From CALJFL01 sp036961205 (GTDB taxonomy: Bacteria > Pseudomonadota > Gammaproteobacteria > Pseudomonadales > Halieaceae), in assembly GCA_036961205.1 (NCBI GenBank), contig JBALVI010000001.1:62001-126000 (forward strand): a stretch of 64,000 bases of DNA, given 5' to 3'. Position 1 is the stretch's first letter. The number at the start of each line of letters is the position of its first letter. The position numbers were made by a program, and so were the translations under genes. This document shows positions 17,130-25,580 of the stretch, piece by piece. The notes beneath the pieces are model-generated. The model worked only from the letters and a program-made list of their open reading frames with translations, did not search any database and had not been told where the DNA came from.

Positions 17130-18320
17130 ATGTCCTTCCGCTTACACCCCGAATTGTATAAGATCTTTGATTTAGGATACAGGCTTAGACCGTACAATAT
17201 GTCCCCGTTACTGCAACAGGCGCTGGTCGCCTTTATCTCTACCTTGGGTGCGATCTACGCGCTGGCAACTCTAGCCCCAAAGCTGGGTTTGCTGGATGCA
17301 CCAGACCATCGCAAACTCCACCAGGGAAATGTCCCTCTGGTGGGCGGTATCGCCATCTATCTCTCGTTAGTACTGGGCGCCCTACTTTGGGGTGGCTCCA
17401 GTGTGTCCATTCTCGCAGAAGGCGGCGGGCTGGCCGTGTTCATGTTGGCCGGCGGCGTGCTTGTCGTGTTAGGCGCGGTGGACGACCGCATGCAGGTGAG
17501 CGTGTTCACCCGTGTCGTGGTCGAGATAGCCGTGGCGTTAATCCTGATAGAGGGGCTGAACCTGCAGGTTCGTCACCTCGGTGACCTTTTTGGCACAGGC
17601 CACATCGCACTGCCTCCCGCGCTGGCCTACCCCTTCACCATTATCTGCATTTTTGGTGTGATTAACGCCTTTAATATGCTGGATGGGATGGATGGTCTGC
17701 TGGGCATTATGGTGCTGATCACGCTGATGGGGTTCCACCTGTTCACTGGTACACCACCAGGCTTTGTCAGTGTATTCATTGGCACCTCCCTGGTCGCGTT
17801 CCTGGTTTCAAACCTGAAATTATCACCGTTTATCCCCAAAACGTTTCTGGGCGACGCGGGTAGTAAGCTACTGGGCTTTATTGTTGTTTCGCTAATCCTT
17901 GCGGCATCCTCCGCCCAGATAGGCGGCGAGAAGTTAATTCAACCGGTGACTGCGCTCTACATCATCGGCCTACCGCTATTTGATATGGCGTTTTGCTCCC
18001 TGCGGCGCGTCTACGCACGTCGCTCACCCTTCGGCAGCGACAGAACCCATATCCACCACCTAATGCAGCAACTGGGCATGAGTAACCGGCGCTCGCTGAT
18101 GATCTTAGGCTCGGTGGGGTTAGCTTCCCCCTTTTTGGGCCTTATGCTCAGCCGTTCAGGCGCCAGCGTCCCGTACCAGTTTTTCATTTTTCTCGGGTGC
18201 TTTGTGCTTTACTGTGTGCTCATGAGCCAGGCTTGGCGCGTGGCCGAGAAGCTTAAGAAGCTGGAACAGAAGCCCAAGCTGTTAAAAATAGCGAAGACCG
18301 CGGCGGACAAAACGGCGTGA
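17130..18320 (+). CDS. wecA: Undecaprenyl-phosphate N-acetylhexosamine 1-phosphate transferase (WecA/MraY family)
   Basis: A 396-residue polytopic enzyme that transfers a sugar 1-phosphate from a UDP-sugar to undecaprenyl phosphate, starting repeat-unit synthesis. Family motifs are HRKLHQGNVPLVGG, VLGAVDDR, NAFNMLDGMDGLLG (metal/catalytic aspartates) and FLGDAGSKLLGF, plus the cytoplasmic HIHH loop typical of WecA. There are about eleven membrane segments. The start may instead be the methionine at 17199 (MSPLLQQALVAF), which fits homologues better. It is divergent from rfaH and 32 bases before wzz. GlcNAc is the likely sugar but is not proven. Confidence 0.88.
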   Translation: MSFRLHPELYKIFDLGYRLRPYNMSPLLQQALVAFISTLGAIYALATLAPKLGLLDAPDHRKLHQGNVPLVGGIAIYLSLVLGALLWGGSSVSILAEGGGLAVFMLAGGVLVVLGAVDDRMQVSVFTRVVVEIAVALILIEGLNLQVRHLGDLFGTGHIALPPALAYPFTIICIFGVINAFNMLDGMDGLLGIMVLITLMGFHLFTGTPPGFVSVFIGTSLVAFLVSNLKLSPFIPKTFLGDAGSKLLGFIVVSLILAASSAQIGGEKLIQPVTALYIIGLPLFDMAFCSLRRVYARRSPFGSDRTHIHHLMQQLGMSNRRSLMILGSVGLASPFLGLMLSRSGASVPYQFFIFLGCFVLYCVLMSQAWRVAEKLKKLEQKPKLLKIAKTAADKTA

Positions 18321-18352
18321 TTAGCAAATATTCAAGGGATTGAACCGTAGTA

Positions 18353-19657
18353 ATGCAGAACGTAACAGAACCTGGCAACGGACACACTCACCATGACTTT
18401 CATGATGATGAAATAGACCTGTTTGAGCTGATGGAAGGCCTTTGGCAACAGAAGTGGTTGATTGCAGCCGTAACAGCTGCCTGCGGAGCAATTGCGGTAG
18501 TTGCCCTATTGTTGATGAGCCCAACCTACCAGGCCCAAACATTCGTGAGAGCACCCCTGAGTAGTGAGCTTGCCATAATTGCGGAGTCCGAGTTGCTTAC
18601 CCTCACGCCTACGGAGGCGCTGCAACGCGTAGAGGAGGAAATTAATTCCCTGAGCCTGCGGCGCGAAGTATTCGATAATAATATAAACGCCTTGTTTGAC
18701 GAGGTGCCTGCCACCGAAGACGATCTCGACGACCAATTCAACAACAGCTTCAATCCCGCCTTGGCAGTTGTCGCCCCCAAGAATGGGGCCAAGTCCGTAG
18801 ACAGCGACCGGCGAACGATCTCGTTCGAACATTCTGATCCAGTGGTAGCCGCTGCAGTAGTCAACCAATTAGGCGCTGCGGCACAAGCATCGGCGAAATC
18901 GAATTTGCTGGAAGAGTTTAAAGCTACGCTGGCATCCCGACTTCTCAACCTCAAAACCGAGCTTGAACAGCGAATGGAAAACCAGGCGATCGTCGACAAG
19001 GACAAAATCGCCCAGCTTGAGGAGCAGGACAGGCTCGCAAAGTTACGATTGGAAGATGAGATTGCGGCCATAAAAACGATGGCGACCAGATCTCGGCAGG
19101 ATGAGATTGTCCGGCTGGAGGAGGCCCTGAAGGTGGCCAAGAGCCTGGATATCGCTGAGCCCACCAGCCTGTCTGTTTTAGCCCAGAACCAGACAAGCCG
19201 TTCCGGCTCCATGGCAGTTACCACCGAAATTTCCGAGCGTAAGGATCCGGCGTACCTCAAAGGAACGCGTATACTCAGCGCAGAGCTTGTCATGCTCAAG
19301 GCACGCACCTCCGATGACCAACAGATACCGGAGTTACGCACTTTAGAGATGCGCCTGGCTTTACTGTCAAACAATCGCGAAGTCGAAATTCTGCGTGCAA
19401 GAGAGGATTATGCGGCCTTCGTGTTTGATGCCGATCTTTTACGTGGTCAAATGGGCACATTGGAAGGCCTGCTGCAGCGCGACTACAACCAGGTCTCACT
19501 GTTACGCATCGATCAGGTCGCTGCCGTGCCCATGAACCCCATAAAACCACGAAAACCCCTGATATTGGCCGCCGCCCTGGTCGCTGGCGGTATGCTAGGG
19601 GTACTCATCGCGTTAATCCGCAATGCCGTAGCAACACGGAGGGAAAGACTTGGCTAG
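18353..19657 (+). CDS. wzz: Wzz-type polysaccharide chain-length regulator
   Basis: A 434-residue polysaccharide co-polymerase. It has a first membrane segment at about residues 35-55 after a DEIDLFELMEGLWQQKW cytoplasmic start, and a long periplasmic part with extended charged helices (about 180-270). The proline-rich MNPIKPRKP motif comes just before the second membrane segment near residue 405. This topology defines Wzz/Wzc-type chain-length control without a kinase domain. It sets the modal length of polymer made by the Wzy-like protein at 1550-2944. It follows wecA closely on the same strand. Confidence 0.87.
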   Translation: MQNVTEPGNGHTHHDFHDDEIDLFELMEGLWQQKWLIAAVTAACGAIAVVALLLMSPTYQAQTFVRAPLSSELAIIAESELLTLTPTEALQRVEEEINSLSLRREVFDNNINALFDEVPATEDDLDDQFNNSFNPALAVVAPKNGAKSVDSDRRTISFEHSDPVVAAAVVNQLGAAAQASAKSNLLEEFKATLASRLLNLKTELEQRMENQAIVDKDKIAQLEEQDRLAKLRLEDEIAAIKTMATRSRQDEIVRLEEALKVAKSLDIAEPTSLSVLAQNQTSRSGSMAVTTEISERKDPAYLKGTRILSAELVMLKARTSDDQQIPELRTLEMRLALLSNNREVEILRAREDYAAFVFDADLLRGQMGTLEGLLQRDYNQVSLLRIDQVAAVPMNPIKPRKPLILAAALVAGGMLGVLIALIRNAVATRRERLG

Positions 19658-19832
19658 GCGGAATCACTCCCTCTCAATCGTCACCGGCGGCTTACTACTA
19701 ATTCAAGTCAGTTCTAGCTAGCCAACTTACCTCCATAGAGTTCATACCTCATCTAGTGATTGTAGAGATACTTTCAAATACCCGATAATGTGGTTCCTCT
19801 GATAGCGTTACAGCGATGGAGCTAAGCCCCGT

Positions 19833-19942
19833 ATGAAAAATCGTATTTTGTCGCTGGCCACCGGGGCATGGTGGGATCAGCACTGGTGAGGCAGCTGGTA
19901 GAAAATCCTGCCAATGAAATTATCACCCGAACCCGCGAATAA
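19833..19942 (+). pseudogene. Relic of GDP-L-fucose synthase (fcl/wcaG) amino terminus
   Basis: An ATG at 19833 gives MKNRI, and after a one-base frame change the sequence continues FVAGHRGMVGSALVRQL then NEIITRTRE before a stop. This is the very conserved start of GDP-4-keto-6-deoxymannose epimerase/reductase. Only about 36 codons survive, with a missing T in the run at about 19844-19849. The rest of the gene is gone, so it is a decayed remnant. Confidence 0.7.
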
Positions 19943-19959
19943 TCCAGCAGGTACAGCAT

Positions 19960-20160
19960 GACGAAATATATAATCTTGGTGCCCAAAGCCATGTAGCGGT
20001 CTCTTTTGAAGAGCCGGAATACACAGCCGATGTGGATGGGCTCGGTACTCTACGCGTGTTGGAGGCCGTGCGCTTACTTGGGCTGGTACAGGAATCACCC
20101 CAATCCGAGAAAACCCCCTTTCACCCCCGATCACCCTACGGCGTTGCCAAGCTTTGTTGA
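19960..20160 (+). pseudogene. Relic of GDP-mannose 4,6-dehydratase (gmd), internal fragment
   Basis: One frame reads EIYNLGAQSHVAVSFEEP, then YTADVDGLGTLRVLEAVRLL, then directly VQESPQSEKTPFHPRSPYGV and a stop. This matches the middle of Gmd, but the stretch that normally carries the STSELYG catalytic strand is deleted. With the fcl relic just upstream it shows that a GDP-fucose (or related) pathway once stood here. The remaining sequence from 19658 to 20191 shows no other gene. Confidence 0.75.
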
Positions 20161-20191
20161 ACTGCGTGCGACGACTTCGAATTACAGCGAC

Positions 20192-20905
20192 TTAAGACGG
20201 TTTGATGGAGTTGCGGTAACCTTCTAGCACAACTCCGGGGTCGCCCTCGAGTTTAACTTTCCCCTGATCCAGCCACACTACGCGATCACAAAGTGCCTGT
20301 ATTTGCTGGTCGGAATGTGACACGAAGACAACGGTTTGATCACCGCGAATACGCTCTTGCATGGCACGTTGGGCCTTTTGCTTGAACTGCGCATCTCCAA
20401 CACTGAGTACTTCGTCTATCAACAGGACATCGACATGGGTCAACAGGGCGGTGGTAAACCCAAGTCGCGATCGCATTCCGGAAGAATAGGTTTTAACCGG
20501 CTCTTCGAATGAATCTCCCAGGCCAGAGAATTCCTTGATTTCCTCCAGGTATCCCATCGCCTGCTTAATAGTGGCACCTTGCAAAACGGCGGCCAATTTT
20601 GCGTTATCACGACCGCTCAATTCTCCCTTGAACCCCAACCCTATCGATAGCAATGCCGAGGATTTTCCCGGTTGTGTCGTCACTGTTCCGGAAGTCGGTG
20701 CCAGAATTTCCGCCATGATTCTCAATGTGGTTGTTTTACCGACACCGTTTCGACCGATAATGCCCAGGGTTTCATTTTCATAGAGCTTCAACGAAACATC
20801 ATCGAGAATATGATGAATGCCATTGTCAAAGGTGCCCTTGCTGGATTGAAAATTCAGGCTTACATTATGTAGCTCCAGCATAACCGGCTTGTTATTGTCG
20901 GTCAT
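20192..20905 (-). CDS. wzt: Polysaccharide ABC exporter, ATP-binding subunit (short Wzt/KpsT type)
   Basis: A 237-residue ABC ATPase. Walker A is GRNGVGKTT (about residues 51-59), the signature is YSSGMRSRLGF, Walker B is DVLLIDEVLSVGD, and the switch histidine lies in VFVSHSDQQI. It matches the polysaccharide-exporting subfamily. It lacks the extra carboxy-terminal glycan-binding domain of long Wzt proteins, so it resembles KpsT or short Wzt. It overlaps the permease gene (TGATG). It would export a lipid-linked glycan across the inner membrane. The matching polymer genes are not obvious nearby. Confidence 0.9.
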   Translation of the reverse strand: MTDNNKPVMLELHNVSLNFQSSKGTFDNGIHHILDDVSLKLYENETLGIIGRNGVGKTTTLRIMAEILAPTSGTVTTQPGKSSALLSIGLGFKGELSGRDNAKLAAVLQGATIKQAMGYLEEIKEFSGLGDSFEEPVKTYSSGMRSRLGFTTALLTHVDVLLIDEVLSVGDAQFKQKAQRAMQERIRGDQTVVFVSHSDQQIQALCDRVVWLDQGKVKLEGDPGVVLEGYRNSIKPS

Positions 20906-21684
20906 CAGGTGAGTACCTTGAGCGCCAGATATTGACTGTTACGACGCATGTAGCTGACCATGGCGGCAATTATCACCACAGCCCCAAGTCCAATCTTAAA
21001 CAGGTGTAACAAATCGGGCGCGCTCTGGCGCATCAACACCTGACGATGCGCGTCTAATATAAACGCCATCGGATTAAAATTCAGAATAAGCTCTATCTTC
21101 TCTGGATCACCAAGTTCGCGGATGTCCCAGAAAATTCCAGAGGTAAACAGCAGAAACATCATGCCCAGCGGAATAAATTTGCTGAAATCCCGCACCCAGC
21201 AAACCAGACAAGCGCCTACGAAAGAGCATGCGACGATCATCAGGTAAAAGACAAACGCAACTGGCAGCAACCAAAGCCAGGCCAAGCTCACTGGATAGCC
21301 AGAGAGAGCGAGTGCAACCCCCAATAGAGCATAAACCGCCAACTGCCTATAAACGCCTTCCTGGATAGCCGCCATTGGGAAAAGACTCTTTGGCACATTG
21401 ATCTTGCCGATCAAGCTGCTATTGGCTGCGATGCTATTGGACGCTTGACTCACAGATTTGGAGAACCAGATAAAGGCAAACTTTCCGCAGGCCAGAAAAA
21501 TAATAAAATCGCCGCCGCGGCGAGATGATTCGAGAATCAGGTTAAAGACGACAAAAAAAACGGCCACCCAGAGAAGCGGCTCCAGGAACCACCACAGCAC
21601 CCCCAGCTTGTACCTTGAGGCTTCGGCTTTAAGTAGCATGCGAGCCTGAAGGTCGACTGCGCGTATGTAATGAGAGAGTGTCAT
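20905..21684 (-). CDS. wzm: Polysaccharide ABC exporter, permease subunit (Wzm-like)
   Basis: A 259-residue ABC-2 type permease with six hydrophobic segments. Typical landmarks are the amphipathic start (MTLSHYIRAVDLQARMLLKAEA), a TSGIFWD segment after the fourth helix, and the LNFNPMAFILDAHRQVLM motif of polysaccharide export permeases. It is cotranscribed with the overlapping ATPase gene. A 242-base non-coding stretch separates it from rsmA and probably holds both promoters. No clear elements were seen there. Confidence 0.9.
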   Translation of the reverse strand: MTLSHYIRAVDLQARMLLKAEASRYKLGVLWWFLEPLLWVAVFFVVFNLILESSRRGGDFIIFLACGKFAFIWFSKSVSQASNSIAANSSLIGKINVPKSLFPMAAIQEGVYRQLAVYALLGVALALSGYPVSLAWLWLLPVAFVFYLMIVACSFVGACLVCWVRDFSKFIPLGMMFLLFTSGIFWDIRELGDPEKIELILNFNPMAFILDAHRQVLMRQSAPDLLHLFKIGLGAVVIIAAMVSYMRRNSQYLALKVLT

Positions 21685-21926
21685 GGCTACTATCTATTCA
21701 GGACCCGAATGCTTTCAATATCATGGTGGAGATCCCGGATTTTAGCAGCTTAGCCCATACACAAGAAAGGGAGTCGGCGTATAACCGGCAAATGCAATGC
21801 AGATGAAGCTTATTCTGACTCACGAGAGCATCATACACCGCCTCTGGAGCAATCCATGGTACGCATGCACAACATCCTGTGTTTGCTAGCGGGTTATTTC
21901 CTAACCATTGGCGTTACAATAACGCC

Positions 21927-22733
21927 ATGAGCAAGCAACCCCCCAACCACCGCCCCCGCAAACGCTTCGGCCAGAATTTTCTGCGCGATCCGGGGGTTAT
22001 CGACCACATTGCGAGCATCATTGGCGCCAGGGCTTCAGACCATCTGGTAGAAATTGGGCCAGGCCAGGGCGCGCTCACTGAATCACTTGTCGACAGCGAC
22101 TGCCGGCTCGATGTGGTTGAGTTGGACCGGGATCTGGTGCCAGCCCTACTGGCCGCCTTCAGTATTCACCCGAATTTCAAACTGCACAGCGCGGACGCCC
22201 TCCAATTCGATTTTGCCTCACTGCTTGAGGGCGACGAACGGCTCAGAATTGTGGGCAACCTGCCCTATAACATTTCCACACCGTTGATTTTCAAGCTGCT
22301 GGAAAACGCTGCCATCATCCAGGATATGCACTTTATGCTGCAACTTGAAGTGGTACAGCGGCTGGCGGCGCAGCCAGGTAACAAACATTGGGGGCGACTG
22401 GGGATAATGACCCAGTATCACTGCGAGGTGGAGCATTTGTTTGATGTGCCGCCGGAAGCTTTCAACCCCGCGCCTAAGGTTCAGTCGGCGATTGTTCGGC
22501 TGGCGCCCAGGCAGAACTCGCCCTGGCCCGCCTGTGACGAAGAGTCGCTGCGCTCAGTGGTGCAATCGGCTTTCGCCCAGCGCCGCAAGACGCTGCGCAA
22601 TAACCTTAAGGGCATCATCGATAGCGAGGCGCTTGAGTCCATCGGCGTGGATCCTGGCTGTCGCGCCGAGAGCCTGGAGCTGATTCAGTTCATAAATATC
22701 ACCAATGCGGTCGAATCTCGCTCTGGGGAATGA
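21927..22733 (+). CDS. rsmA: 16S rRNA dimethyladenosine transferase
   Basis: A 268-residue enzyme that dimethylates A1518 and A1519 of 16S rRNA. It begins MSKQPPNHRPRKRFGQNFL; an upstream ATG at 21879 adds 16 residues unlike the family and is rejected. RKRFGQNFLRDP, the SAM loop VEIGPGQGALTE and the catalytic NLPYNIS motif are all present. It starts the conserved rsmA-apaG-apaH group. In Pseudomonas pdxA and surA normally precede it, but here the polysaccharide locus does. Confidence 0.96.
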   Translation: MSKQPPNHRPRKRFGQNFLRDPGVIDHIASIIGARASDHLVEIGPGQGALTESLVDSDCRLDVVELDRDLVPALLAAFSIHPNFKLHSADALQFDFASLLEGDERLRIVGNLPYNISTPLIFKLLENAAIIQDMHFMLQLEVVQRLAAQPGNKHWGRLGIMTQYHCEVEHLFDVPPEAFNPAPKVQSAIVRLAPRQNSPWPACDEESLRSVVQSAFAQRRKTLRNNLKGIIDSEALESIGVDPGCRAESLELIQFINITNAVESRSGE

Positions 22734-22927
22734 TCTACCGGCCACTTCGCGGTAAGATCGGACAAACGGTATTCAACTAGGCAAAACATCCTATATGTCT
22801 GATTCCAAGATCGCTCTGGTGACCGGCGTTATCTGCCTGGAGCAGGCTTATGAGTGGTACGTTTCACATCTGGACGAGACAGATTCGATGTGAGCCACCT
22901 CGCGATTAACCAACACAGAAGAACATA

Positions 22928-23338
22928 ATGGATAACCCTGACTTCAACCCAGCCCTGGTAGGCATTCAAATCCTCACCACCTACCTGCCCACTCACTCCA
23001 GGCCAGAGGATGATCAATACACCTTCGCCTATACCATCACTATCAGCAACGCCAGCGATCAGCCGGTGCAGTTGCTGTCGCGTCACTGGGTCATTACCGA
23101 TGCTAACAACAGTGTGCAGGAAGTGCGCGGCGAGGGTGTGGTGGGAGAGCAACCGGTGATCGCGCCAGAACAATCCTTTCGCTATACCAGCGGTGCGACA
23201 CTGCAGACGCCTGTGGGCTATATGGAGGGCAGCTATACCATGATTATTCCAGAGGGAGAGGTTGATCTCACTGAGCAACCCGCCTTTGAGATACCGATAC
23301 CCGCCTTTACCCTGCACACGCCAACGGCGCTGAATTAG
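22928..23338 (+). CDS. apaG: ApaG/CorD beta-sandwich protein
   Basis: A 136-residue single-domain protein of the ApaG family, an immunoglobulin-like fold. YTITISNASDQPVQLLSRHW, then EGVVGEQPVIAP and a GATLQTPVGYMEGSY stretch are the family core. Its biochemical role is not settled; it is usually linked to apaH. It sits between rsmA and apaH in the standard order, with a 194-base gap to rsmA containing only a short ORF-like stretch. Confidence 0.95.
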   Translation: MDNPDFNPALVGIQILTTYLPTHSRPEDDQYTFAYTITISNASDQPVQLLSRHWVITDANNSVQEVRGEGVVGEQPVIAPEQSFRYTSGATLQTPVGYMEGSYTMIIPEGEVDLTEQPAFEIPIPAFTLHTPTALN

Positions 23339-23350
23339 GCCCGCTATTCC

Positions 23351-24187
23351 ATGGCGACCTATGTTGTTGGGGACATTCAGGGTTGCCTGCAACCGCTTAA
23401 GTGCCTGCTTAAGCGCGTAGATTTCAACGCTGATCGGGACATGCTCTGGTCGGTTGGAGACGTGGTCAACCGCGGCCCCAAATGCCTGAAGACTTTACGT
23501 TTTCTTTATAAGATGCGCGATAACCTGGTGATGGTGCTGGGCAATCACGACCTGCACCTACTGGCCGTGGCATCCGGGGCCAGGGCGCCCAGTCGTTCTG
23601 ATACGCTGGACAAAATTCTCGCCGCCAAAGATCGCGACACCCTATTGCAGTGGCTACTTCAGCGCCCTTTGATACATCACGAAATGGGTTACACCATGGT
23701 ACATGCGGGCATTCCACCGCAGTGGTCGGTTGACGATGCCCTGGCCTACGCCTGGGAGGTGGAGAACGTATTGCAGAGCCCGCAGTGCAATGATTTTTTT
23801 CAGGCCATGTACGGCAACGAACCCGCAGTTTGGTCTGATGACTTACAAGGGATGGAGCGACTGCGGGTTATCACTAATTACCTGACCCGCATGCGCTTTT
23901 GCAGCAAAAAAGGCGTTCTGGACCTGGATAGCAAAGGGGCCTCGCCCGACCATGGCAAGCCTGTCTCAGCCTGGTTTAGCCACCCCCATCGCAAAACTGT
24001 CGATGACAAGATTCTATTTGGCCACTGGGCTTCGATTGAGGGCCAAACCGACACCCCCAACGCCATAGCCTTGGACACAGGCTGTGTCTGGGGCGGTGCC
24101 CTGTCATTTTACTGTCTCGAGACTGGCGAATGGACGCGGTGTAAGTGTGAGAATGGGAAGTGCCTGAAAGAGAAAGGCCTGGATTAG
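23351..24187 (+). CDS. apaH: Bis(5'-nucleosyl)-tetraphosphatase, symmetrical
   Basis: A 278-residue metallophosphoesterase that cleaves diadenosine tetraphosphate to two ADP. The motifs GDIQGC (residues 7-12), GDVVNRGP, LGNHDLH and a later MVHAGIPP match ApaH and its two-metal site. The length is usual. It follows apaG by 12 bases. Downstream, 21 bases separate it from a converging DUF1640 gene. Confidence 0.95.
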   Translation: MATYVVGDIQGCLQPLKCLLKRVDFNADRDMLWSVGDVVNRGPKCLKTLRFLYKMRDNLVMVLGNHDLHLLAVASGARAPSRSDTLDKILAAKDRDTLLQWLLQRPLIHHEMGYTMVHAGIPPQWSVDDALAYAWEVENVLQSPQCNDFFQAMYGNEPAVWSDDLQGMERLRVITNYLTRMRFCSKKGVLDLDSKGASPDHGKPVSAWFSHPHRKTVDDKILFGHWASIEGQTDTPNAIALDTGCVWGGALSFYCLETGEWTRCKCENGKCLKEKGLD

Positions 24188-24208
24188 ACCGGCTTCAAGT
24201 CAGCGAAT

Positions 24209-24709
24209 TCAGGGGTTAAACAGCTTCGTCAGGACCGGAATTACCGTTGTTGCGGCGATTGCGGCCAAAATCCAGGTGTGCAGGAAGAGTTGCTTATCAA
24301 TTTGAGCGAAGCGGGCTCTTAGGTCACTGTCCTGCGCAACGAAGCGAGAGTCTATACGCGCATCTTGCTTCGCGAGGCCTGAATTCATAAGCGCTTTATG
24401 CTCCGCAAAGCCGGAATCTATAAGCACCTTCTGCTTCGCAAAGCCGGAATCTATAAGCACCTTCTGCTCCGCAAAGCCGGAATCTATGCGAGCATCTTGC
24501 TCTGCGAATCGAACATCCAGACGCGCATCCTGCTGGGCAAAGCGTGCATCGAGCCTTGCATCCAGGTAGTCCCGGGTGACCAGCTGGTCCATATTGAACA
24601 CAAATGCTTCTGCCATAACTTCCGCCTGCGCTTCAGCTTGCAGCTGAGGAATACCGGCATCGGTTAACCGGCGAACAAACTTAAGTGTATCAAAAGCGAA
24701 GGCAGACAT
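24209..24709 (-). CDS. DUF1640 coiled-coil membrane protein, long copy
   Basis: A 166-residue protein of the DUF1640/CCDC90 type. The first 58 residues (MSAFAFDTLKFVRRLTDAGI through VTRDYLDARLDARF) are almost identical to the two paralogues upstream. They are followed by about eight 11-residue repeats of the form DSGFAEQKVLI, a hendecad coiled coil. A single carboxy-terminal membrane helix (LHTWILAAIAATTVIPVLT) ends it. It is probably membrane-anchored with a cytoplasmic or periplasmic stalk; the function is unknown. The repeat is 33 bases at DNA level, so length can change by slippage. Confidence 0.82.
   Translation of the reverse strand: MSAFAFDTLKFVRRLTDAGIPQLQAEAQAEVMAEAFVFNMDQLVTRDYLDARLDARFAQQDARLDVRFAEQDARIDSGFAEQKVLIDSGFAKQKVLIDSGFAEHKALMNSGLAKQDARIDSRFVAQDSDLRARFAQIDKQLFLHTWILAAIAATTVIPVLTKLFNP
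24380..24560 (-). repeat. 33-bp in-frame tandem repeats in a DUF1640 gene
   Basis: About five to six imperfect 33-base units encode the 11-residue coiled-coil repeat (core GGAATCTATAAGCACCTTCT on the plus strand). Two adjacent units at about 24411-24476 are nearly identical, which shows recent duplication. They are coding, evenly spaced without variable spacers, and therefore not a CRISPR array. Confidence 0.8.
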
Positions 24710-24831
24710 AATAGACCCCTTAGTTCCGCCTATAATCCCTTAAAACCACGGGGAAGCGCACATCATATGTAGCCAATTTTTAATCTTCGAACGGAAGGTG
24801 CCTGGATTAAACCGCCATCAATGTAGGGAGC

Positions 24832-25167
24832 TCAGGGTTGAAACAACGCCGTTAAGGCAGGTATTACCGTTGTTGCGGCGATCACGGCCAAAACCCAGGA
24901 GTGCAGGAAGAGTTGTTTATCGACCTGGGCAAATCGCCCATCTATACGAGCATCTTGCTCAGCAAATCGAACATCCAGACGCGCATCCTGCTGGGCAAAG
25001 CGTGCATCGAGCCTTGCATCCAGGTAGTCCCGGGTGACCAGCTGGTCCATATTGAACACAAATGCTTCTGCCATAACTTCCGCCTGCGCTTCAGCTTGCA
25101 GCTGAGGAATACCGGCATCGGTTAACCGGCGAACAAACTTAAGTGTATCAAAAGCGAAGGCAGACAT
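24832..25167 (-). CDS. DUF1640 coiled-coil membrane protein, middle copy
   Basis: A 111-residue paralogue with the same 58-residue amino region as its neighbours, only two to three hendecad repeats, and the carboxy-terminal membrane helix (LHSWVLAVIAATTVIPALT). The non-coding DNA between copies is also conserved (for example ATCATATGTAGCCAAT), so a whole segment of about 430-450 bases was duplicated in tandem, promoter included. Function unknown. It could form homo- or hetero-oligomers with the other copies. Confidence 0.82.
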   Translation of the reverse strand: MSAFAFDTLKFVRRLTDAGIPQLQAEAQAEVMAEAFVFNMDQLVTRDYLDARLDARFAQQDARLDVRFAEQDARIDGRFAQVDKQLFLHSWVLAVIAATTVIPALTALFQP

Positions 25168-25289
25168 AATAGACCGTTTGGTTCAGTCTATAGTCCCGGA
25201 AAAACACCAGGAAGCACACATCATATGTAGCCAATCTTTAATCTTCGAACGGAAGGTGTCTGGATTAAACCGCCACCAATGTAGTGAGA

Positions 25290-25580
25290 TCAGGGGTTAA
25301 ACAGCTTCGTCAGGACCGGTATTACCGTTGTTGCGGCGATTGCGGCCAAAATCCAGGTGTGCAGGAAGAGTTGCTTTTCGACCTGGGCGAAGCGAGAGTC
25401 TATGCGCGCCTCCTGCTGGGCAAAACGTGCGTCCAGATAATCCTTGGTGACCAGCTGGTCCATATTGAACACAAATGCTTCTGCCATAACTTCCGCCTGC
25501 GCTTCAGCTTGCAGCTGAGGAATACCGGCATCGGTTAACCGGCGAACAAACTTAAGTGTATCAAAAGCGAAGGCAGACAT
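25290..25580 (-). CDS. DUF1640 coiled-coil membrane protein, short copy
   Basis: The shortest of the three tandem paralogues, 96 residues, with only the shared amino region, about one and a half repeats (RFAQQEARIDSRFAQVEKQ) and the terminal membrane helix. It is the most upstream of the three on the minus strand. One change is VTKDYL for VTRDYL. The series of 96, 111 and 166 residues suggests stepwise gain or loss of hendecads. Confidence 0.8.
   Translation of the reverse strand: MSAFAFDTLKFVRRLTDAGIPQLQAEAQAEVMAEAFVFNMDQLVTKDYLDARFAQQEARIDSRFAQVEKQLFLHTWILAAIAATTVIPVLTKLFNP

Noticed and set aside
18494..18505. Second ops-like match GCGGTAGTTGCC on the plus strand
   Set aside because: It is inside the wzz coding region, matches less well, and has no leader context. 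Taken as a chance match.
18526..19374. Long open frame on the strand opposite wzz
   Set aside because: It is serine/arginine-rich with no domain and lies wholly antisense to a clear Wzz gene, so it is a codon-use shadow.
21879..21926. Upstream start for rsmA
   Set aside because: The 16 extra residues do not resemble RsmA proteins, and the ATG at 21927 gives the normal family start.
22795..22893. A 32-codon frame beginning MSDSKIALVTGV, like the start of a short-chain dehydrogenase, between rsmA and apaG
   Set aside because: It ends after 32 codons and the rest does not resemble any dehydrogenase. It may be a tiny relic, but the match is too short to call.
24380..24560. Evenly spaced 33-base repeats that might be read as a CRISPR array
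   Set aside because: There are no unique spacers, the repeats abut directly, keep the reading frame and encode a coiled coil. No cas genes are present.
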